DNA of 64,000 nt from Bifidobacterium longum subsp. infantis ATCC 15697 = JCM 1222 = DSM 20088 (GTDB lineage: Bacteria > Actinomycetota > Actinomycetes > Actinomycetales > Bifidobacteriaceae): the NCBI RefSeq assembly GCF_000269965.1, contig NC_017219.1, forward strand, positions 1,922,001-1,986,000. The letters are read 5' to 3'. The notes below the pieces were generated by a model. That model was not told where the DNA came from and did no database searches. It saw only the letters and a program-made list of their open reading frames with translations. Each line of letters starts with the position of its first letter. Position 1 is the stretch's first letter. Below are positions 60,086 to 64,000 of the stretch, piece after piece. A program made the translations under genes and the position numbers.

Positions 60086-60685
60086 ATGGCTGATTCCACA
60101 ACCAACGATTCCACCATGGTGTCGTTGGGCAAGTTCAAGGTCGGCGGCTACGCCTACTGGGCACCCGCCGGTACCACGCCGCCGACCAATGCCAGCACCG
60201 CATTGTCGAGCGCCTTCAAACTGCTCGGCTACCTGTCGGAGGATGGTCTGACCATCACGACCGACACGGACACCACCGAGGTAAAGGACGCGAACGGGCA
60301 GACCGTCATGAAGGTCATCACCAGCTACGCGGAATCCTACCAGTTCTCCATGTTGGAGGTATTGCGCGTCGAGGCCGCGAAACTGCGCTACAACGAGGAC
60401 GCGGTCACTGGCAGCGACAAGAGCATGACCATCAAGCACCAGATGCCCTCCGACAATGGCTTCGTGCTCGTGTTCGAGATCGCGATGACCGGCAATGTGA
60501 AGGACCGCCTCGTGATCGGCAACGGCACGCGCGCCGAGTTCGGCGACCGACAGGTGCATGCGGGCGACGCTCAGGTGTACGACGTCACCGTGTCCGCAAA
60601 CGACATGGGCAACGGGGTCACCGCCATCGAATACATCGGCGTCGCGGCCGGCGCGTCCGAGACCAGGTCAACGCCGAGGCCCTGA
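60086..60685 (+). CDS. Major tail protein
   Basis: This 199-residue tail-tube protein has KFKVGGYAYWAPAGTTPPTN, TDTTEVKDANGQTVMKVITS and MTIKHQMPSDNGFVLVFEIA, with the late TVSANDMGNGVTAIEYIGV strand. After GAS the frame ends SETRSTPRP at 60685. An overlapping -1 frame from 60661 encodes DQVNAEALTGKVVDQVNAEE and an acidic end to a TAA at 60757-60759. The longer tail may reflect frameshifting or an indel. Confidence 0.88.
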   Translation: MADSTTNDSTMVSLGKFKVGGYAYWAPAGTTPPTNASTALSSAFKLLGYLSEDGLTITTDTDTTEVKDANGQTVMKVITSYAESYQFSMLEVLRVEAAKLRYNEDAVTGSDKSMTIKHQMPSDNGFVLVFEIAMTGNVKDRLVIGNGTRAEFGDRQVHAGDAQVYDVTVSANDMGNGVTAIEYIGVAAGASETRSTPRP

Positions 60686-60767
60686 CCGGCAAGGTCGTGG
60701 ACCAGGTCAACGCCGAGGAGACCGCCGAACCCGCCGAGGAGACGCCGGCCGCCGAGTAACGGTTCTT

Positions 60768-60804
60768 CCCGCGTCGCGCTTCACTCGACTTCACGCGACG
60801 CGGG
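60768..60804 (+). terminator. Hairpin after the major tail gene
   Basis: CCCGCGTCGCG (60768-60778) pairs with CGCGACGCGGG (60794-60804), an 11-bp perfect stem. A short T-run (GATTTTTG) begins 8 nt later. It may attenuate between the abundant tail-tube gene and the tail chaperone genes. Confidence 0.7.
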
Positions 60805-60844
60805 TCCCCATGATTTTTGAAGTCGGTTCATTTTTGGAGAAGTC

Positions 60845-61210
60845 ATGTCACGAAAAAGCAACCGCAACCGCAACCGCAACCGCAATACAAACCATCCGGC
60901 TGTGCCACAGGATCACAGGCCCGCGCAGGACAAGCCGCGTACCATCACCGTCAAGGGCGTGGACCTGACCATCGACCCCCGGTCGTTGGACGACTGGGAG
61001 CTCATGGAATCCCTCTACGACCTGCAGTCCGACCCGCAGAACAACGCATTGAGCGTCGTGCCGTTCATGCGCCGTTTCTTCGGCGACGACTACCAGCGAG
61101 TCAAGGACGCGTTGCGCGAACCGGATACTGGCGTGATCACCGGCGATGCCATAGCCGGCTTCGTTCAGGAGCTGCTGGAGCGGCTCAACGAGACGCTCCC
61201 AAACTCCTGA
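60845..61210 (+). CDS. Tail assembly chaperone, short form (gpG-like)
   Basis: This 121-residue protein has an Arg/Asn-repeat N-terminus (SRKSNRNRNRNRN), then TITVKGVDLTIDPRSLDDWE and PFMRRFFGDDYQRVKDALRE, the pattern of siphovirus G proteins. The stop at 61208-61210 follows a CCCAAAC slippery heptamer, so the short form arises from normal termination and the longer from a -1 shift. It sits between the major tail and tape-measure genes. Confidence 0.9.
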   Translation: MSRKSNRNRNRNRNTNHPAVPQDHRPAQDKPRTITVKGVDLTIDPRSLDDWELMESLYDLQSDPQNNALSVVPFMRRFFGDDYQRVKDALREPDTGVITGDAIAGFVQELLERLNETLPNS

Positions 61211-61656
61211 TGCTCGTATACCTGCTGCACGAATGCCCCGACCAGTTGGCGGCGGACATGCGGCGGGTATACGGGCTCGGCATATACGAGCTGGATCCGT
61301 TGGAAACGGCCGTGTTGGCCGTGCGCCTGCCGGCCGGCTCACTGATCTGGCAGAAACTCGACGTTCCCATGGCGTGGACGCTCGACCAGTATCTGGCGGC
61401 CGTGCGAATAGACCAGATGAACATGTGGATGTGGGGCAACAGCGACCCGAAGAAACGCGGGCCACGTCCCGAACCCCTGCCACGCCCCGGCAACGGGGCG
61501 ACGGTGTCCGCGTCGAACCCATCCCAGACGGCCGACGCAGACACCGCGAAGGCGCGAACCATCAAGCCCATGGGCCTGACCCTCGACCAGCTCGAGGCGT
61601 TCATGAGAATTGACTTCACCGACAGGCCCGACGAGCTCGTCGTGCACCGCGAATAA
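60845..61656 (+). CDS. Tail assembly chaperone, -1 frameshift product (gpGT-like)
   Basis: A -1 slip at CCCAAAC (61198-61204) joins the first 120 codons to the frame that runs to 61656, giving about 270 residues. The added part begins LLMLVYLLHECPDQLAADMR and includes AWTLDQYLAAVRIDQMNMWM and LTLDQLEAFMRIDFTDRPDE. The downstream ATG at 61210 overlaps the short-form stop, so separate initiation is also possible. G/GT frameshifting between tail-tube and tape-measure genes is conserved in siphoviruses. Confidence 0.85.
61198..61204 (+). promoter_or_regulatory. -1 programmed frameshift slippery site
   Basis: C CCA AAC in the short-form frame follows the X-XXY-YYZ rule. The -1 frame is open without interruption to 61656, while the zero frame stops two codons later. 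Confidence 0.85.
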
Positions 61657-61680
61657 CCGAACAGAGAAAGGCATAGGACC

Positions 61681-63891
61681 ATGGCCTACCAGCTCGCCCA
61701 GGCATACGTGCAGATCGTGCCCAGCATGAAGGGCGTGGGCAAGGCTATCGAAAGCGCGTTTGCCGGTCCATCCAAATCGGTCGGCCAGAAAGCCGGAGAC
61801 ACCGCCGGCGGCGGCTTCTCCAGGGGATTCTCCGCGAAGCTCGGCATGATCAGCGGCATCGCCCAAAGCGTGGCCGGCACCGTCATCCAAGGCTTCGCCG
61901 GCCTGTCCAGCCAGATCGTCGAAGCCTCCGACTCCACCCAGAAATTCGCCAGCACCCTAGGCTTCGCCGGAGTCTCCGACGCCGAGATCAGGAAACTAAC
62001 CAAATCGACGCAGGACTACGCCGACAAGACCGTGTTCGGACTCTCCGACATCCGCAACACCACCGCCCAGCTCGCGGCCAACGGCGTACCCAACTACGAC
62101 AAGTTGGCCGAGGCGGCGGGCAACCTCACCGCCGTGGCAGGCGGCGGGGCCGACGCATTCAAGAGCGTGGCCATGGTGCTCACGCAAACCGCAGGGGCCG
62201 GCAAGCTTACCACGGAAAACTGGAACCAGCTCTCCGACGCCATCCCCGGCGCTTCCGGCAAACTCCAGCAGGCCATGCTCCAAAACGGCGCATACACCGG
62301 CAACTTCCGCGACGCGATGGCCAATGGAGAGATCACAGCCGACGAATTCAATCAGGCGCTCATGCAGCTCGGCATGAGCGACACCGCCATACAGGCCGCC
62401 ACCAGCGCCAGCACCATGGAAGGCGCGATGGGCAACCTCGAAGCAAGCGCCGTCAAACTCGGCAGCACCATGCTCGACAGCGTCAAACCAGCGCTCACCG
62501 GATTCATCGGCTGGGCGTCCGACGGCATCAGCGCCGCAACGCCGGTCATCCAAGCCGGAATCCAAGGCGTCATCGGATGGATGCAGGACCTATGGAAGGC
62601 GCTCAACGACAACGGCGCAGTCACCGCGTTCAAGTCCGCTTGGAACGCGATCAGGAACGCCATCATGGGCGTCGTCAACATGGTCATCGACTGGAGCAAA
62701 CTCGCCCCTCCCGACACCCTCGCCAACGCCATCAAACTCGTCGCCGACGCCCTGAACTGGTTCGTGCAGCATGGCAACACGCTCATACCCATCATCATCG
62801 GCATCGGCACCGCGTTCGCGGCGGTCAAAGGCTATCAGGCCCTCAACAACGGGCTCACCGCGCTGACCAACACCATGAACACCGTCACGACCGCCGCTCA
62901 GGGCGTCAGCAAAGGCGTCATGCTCATGATGGACATGGGAGGCCCCATCGCCGCCATCCAGCAGCTCACGAGCAAAATGAAACTCGCCCAGGCCGCGCAG
63001 GAAGCATGGAGCGCCGTCACCAAGACCGCCACCGCCGTGCAGGGCGCGTTCAACGCCGTCATGGCCGCCACCGGCGGCCCCATCGTGTGGATAATCGGCC
63101 TCGTCGCCGCCATAGTCGCCGCATTGACATTGTTCTTCACCCAGACCGAGGTCAGCCGGCAATTATGGGCCGATTTCACCGGCTTCCTGCAGACAGCTTG
63201 GCAGAACATCACCGATTTCTTCCAGACCACGTGTCAGAACATCACGCAATGGTTCTCCAACGCGGCCGCGAACATTCAGAACGGATGGAACGCGCTGACC
63301 GCGTTCATCGGTTCGGTTCCCGGCAGGATACAGGCGTTCTTCGCAGGCATCGGCCAATGGTTCGCAAACAAGTTCAACGAGGTCCGCAACGGCATAGCCA
63401 ACGGCTTCAATTCGGCGGTCTCGTTCATCGCCTCCATACCGGGCCGCATCCTCAGCGCGCTCGGCAATCTCGGAGGCCTGCTGTGGAACGCGGGCGCAAG
63501 CATCATGCAGGGCTTCCTCGACGGTCTGAAAAGCATCTGGCACAACATCACGAGCTTTGTGGGCAATATCGCCGGCTGGATCGCCGATCACAAGGGCCCG
63601 CTCCCCTACGACCGCAAGCTGCTGATTCCCGCCGGCGAGGCGATCATGGGCGGTTTCCGCAAGAGTCTGAACGCCGGCTGGCAGCAGGTGCAGGCGGACA
63701 TCATGGGCATGAACGTGGGACTTTCCAACGGGTTCAAGACCCCGGCCTACGTGTATGGCGGTTCCGGCATGGACTACACGCCCAACACCGGTTCCGCGTC
63801 GAACGTGCATATCACGAACTACTATCCGCAGGCCGACCCGTGGCCCCTGTCCACGAACGACAGTCTCGACAAAATGACCGTAGGCATCTGA
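61681..63891 (+). CDS. Tail tape-measure protein
   Basis: This 736-residue protein carries an N-terminal conserved region (AQAYVQIVPSMKGVGKAIES), the tape-measure helix block with DSTQKFASTLGFAGVSDAEI and GNLTAVAGGGADAFKSVAMV, and hydrophobic segments. The C-terminus has repeated aromatic helices (FLQTAWQNITDFFQTTCQNI, then NAAANIQNGWNALTAFIGSV). Its length would set a fairly short siphovirus tail, roughly 100 nm by the usual 1.5 Angstrom per residue rule. Confidence 0.93.
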   Translation: MAYQLAQAYVQIVPSMKGVGKAIESAFAGPSKSVGQKAGDTAGGGFSRGFSAKLGMISGIAQSVAGTVIQGFAGLSSQIVEASDSTQKFASTLGFAGVSDAEIRKLTKSTQDYADKTVFGLSDIRNTTAQLAANGVPNYDKLAEAAGNLTAVAGGGADAFKSVAMVLTQTAGAGKLTTENWNQLSDAIPGASGKLQQAMLQNGAYTGNFRDAMANGEITADEFNQALMQLGMSDTAIQAATSASTMEGAMGNLEASAVKLGSTMLDSVKPALTGFIGWASDGISAATPVIQAGIQGVIGWMQDLWKALNDNGAVTAFKSAWNAIRNAIMGVVNMVIDWSKLAPPDTLANAIKLVADALNWFVQHGNTLIPIIIGIGTAFAAVKGYQALNNGLTALTNTMNTVTTAAQGVSKGVMLMMDMGGPIAAIQQLTSKMKLAQAAQEAWSAVTKTATAVQGAFNAVMAATGGPIVWIIGLVAAIVAALTLFFTQTEVSRQLWADFTGFLQTAWQNITDFFQTTCQNITQWFSNAAANIQNGWNALTAFIGSVPGRIQAFFAGIGQWFANKFNEVRNGIANGFNSAVSFIASIPGRILSALGNLGGLLWNAGASIMQGFLDGLKSIWHNITSFVGNIAGWIADHKGPLPYDRKLLIPAGEAIMGGFRKSLNAGWQQVQADIMGMNVGLSNGFKTPAYVYGGSGMDYTPNTGSASNVHITNYYPQADPWPLSTNDSLDKMTVGI

Positions 63892-63905
63892 ATGAGGAGG
63901 CGTAT

Positions 63906-64000
63906 ATGGCCGGTGTCGGCTACGCGTTGAACGGCGTCGCCCTGGATTCGCGGTACTGCCGGGTCACGCTCGGCAGCACCCTGTTCGCCGGCGTCTCCGT
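63906..64000 (+). CDS. Distal tail protein (partial)
   Basis: ATG 63906 follows AGGAGGCG. Only 31 full codons are visible (MAGVGYALNGVALDSRYCRV...). Position after the tape measure fits a Dit protein. It is cut by the window edge. Confidence 0.7.
   Translation, partial: MAGVGYALNGVALDSRYCRVTLGSTLFAGVS

Noticed and set aside
1..64000. CRISPR arrays, rRNA genes and insertion sequences
   Set aside because: No regularly spaced long direct repeats, no 16S/23S-like segments and no transposase genes were seen.

Overview
The window reads as a Bifidobacterium chromosome, most like B. longum. It is high-GC and carries actinobacterial markers (two WhiB proteins, CarD, a PdtaS-like kinase, a LytR/WhiB/glycosyltransferase/DUF5719 locus). 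No database search was possible, so the species call is recognition only. The left 34 kb is chromosome. From about 34.1 kb to the right edge is the left and central part of a siphovirus prophage whose right end lies outside.

Chromosome: (1) 0-4.3 kb, a lactococcin-972-type bacteriocin gene, its DUF1430 membrane partner and an ABC ATPase, divergent from a LuxR-type response regulator and a partial membrane protein that is probably its sensor kinase. (2) 4.3-7.5 kb, leftward housekeeping genes coaE, rpsA, folD. (3) 7.6-10.7 kb, a Zn/Mn-type ABC importer in two transcription units, each preceded by an AACGAT/ATCGTT inverted repeat. (4) 10.8-16.3 kb, ispF, carD, glgB and an OmpR/HK pair. (5) 16.3-18.7 kb, an SOS-boxed UmuD-like gene, comF, a HAD phosphatase and a degenerate zincin. 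(6) 18.8-27.9 kb, an envelope locus: DUF5719 protein, GT2 membrane glycosyltransferase, WhiB2-like, LCP ligase, EccC/FtsK-like ATPase, WhiB1-like. (7) 27.9-34 kb, a PdtaS-like kinase ending at an in-frame UGA, hemolysin III, greA, FKBP, L-serine dehydratase and a membrane protein.

Prophage: the integrase sits beside a tRNA 3'-end fragment (attL). A leftward lysogeny block follows: integrase, Fic protein, HsdR_N-type nuclease-like protein, ImmA, repressor. A palindromic operator separates it from a rightward block: small HTH genes, a Lar-like protein, ssb, a ParB-like protein, and a replication initiator split over two frames at a 23-bp iteron array. Then come a DEDD exonuclease, HNH nuclease, many small ORFs joined by ATGA overlaps, a tRNA-Trp and a strange class-II tRNA-like gene, and a second HNH beside the terminase. 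Morphogenesis runs terS, terL, portal, a MuF-type head protein fused to an HExxH zincin domain with a small acidic downstream gene, scaffold, capsid, head fiber, connectors, major tail protein, a G/GT frameshift pair with a CCCAAAC slippery site, tape measure and the start of the distal tail gene.

The points I would check first are the MuF-zincin fusion with its possible immunity partner, the odd tandem tRNA-like gene, the iteron-split initiator, the prophage-borne Fic/nuclease/ImmA cluster, and the UGA truncating the PdtaS-like kinase.
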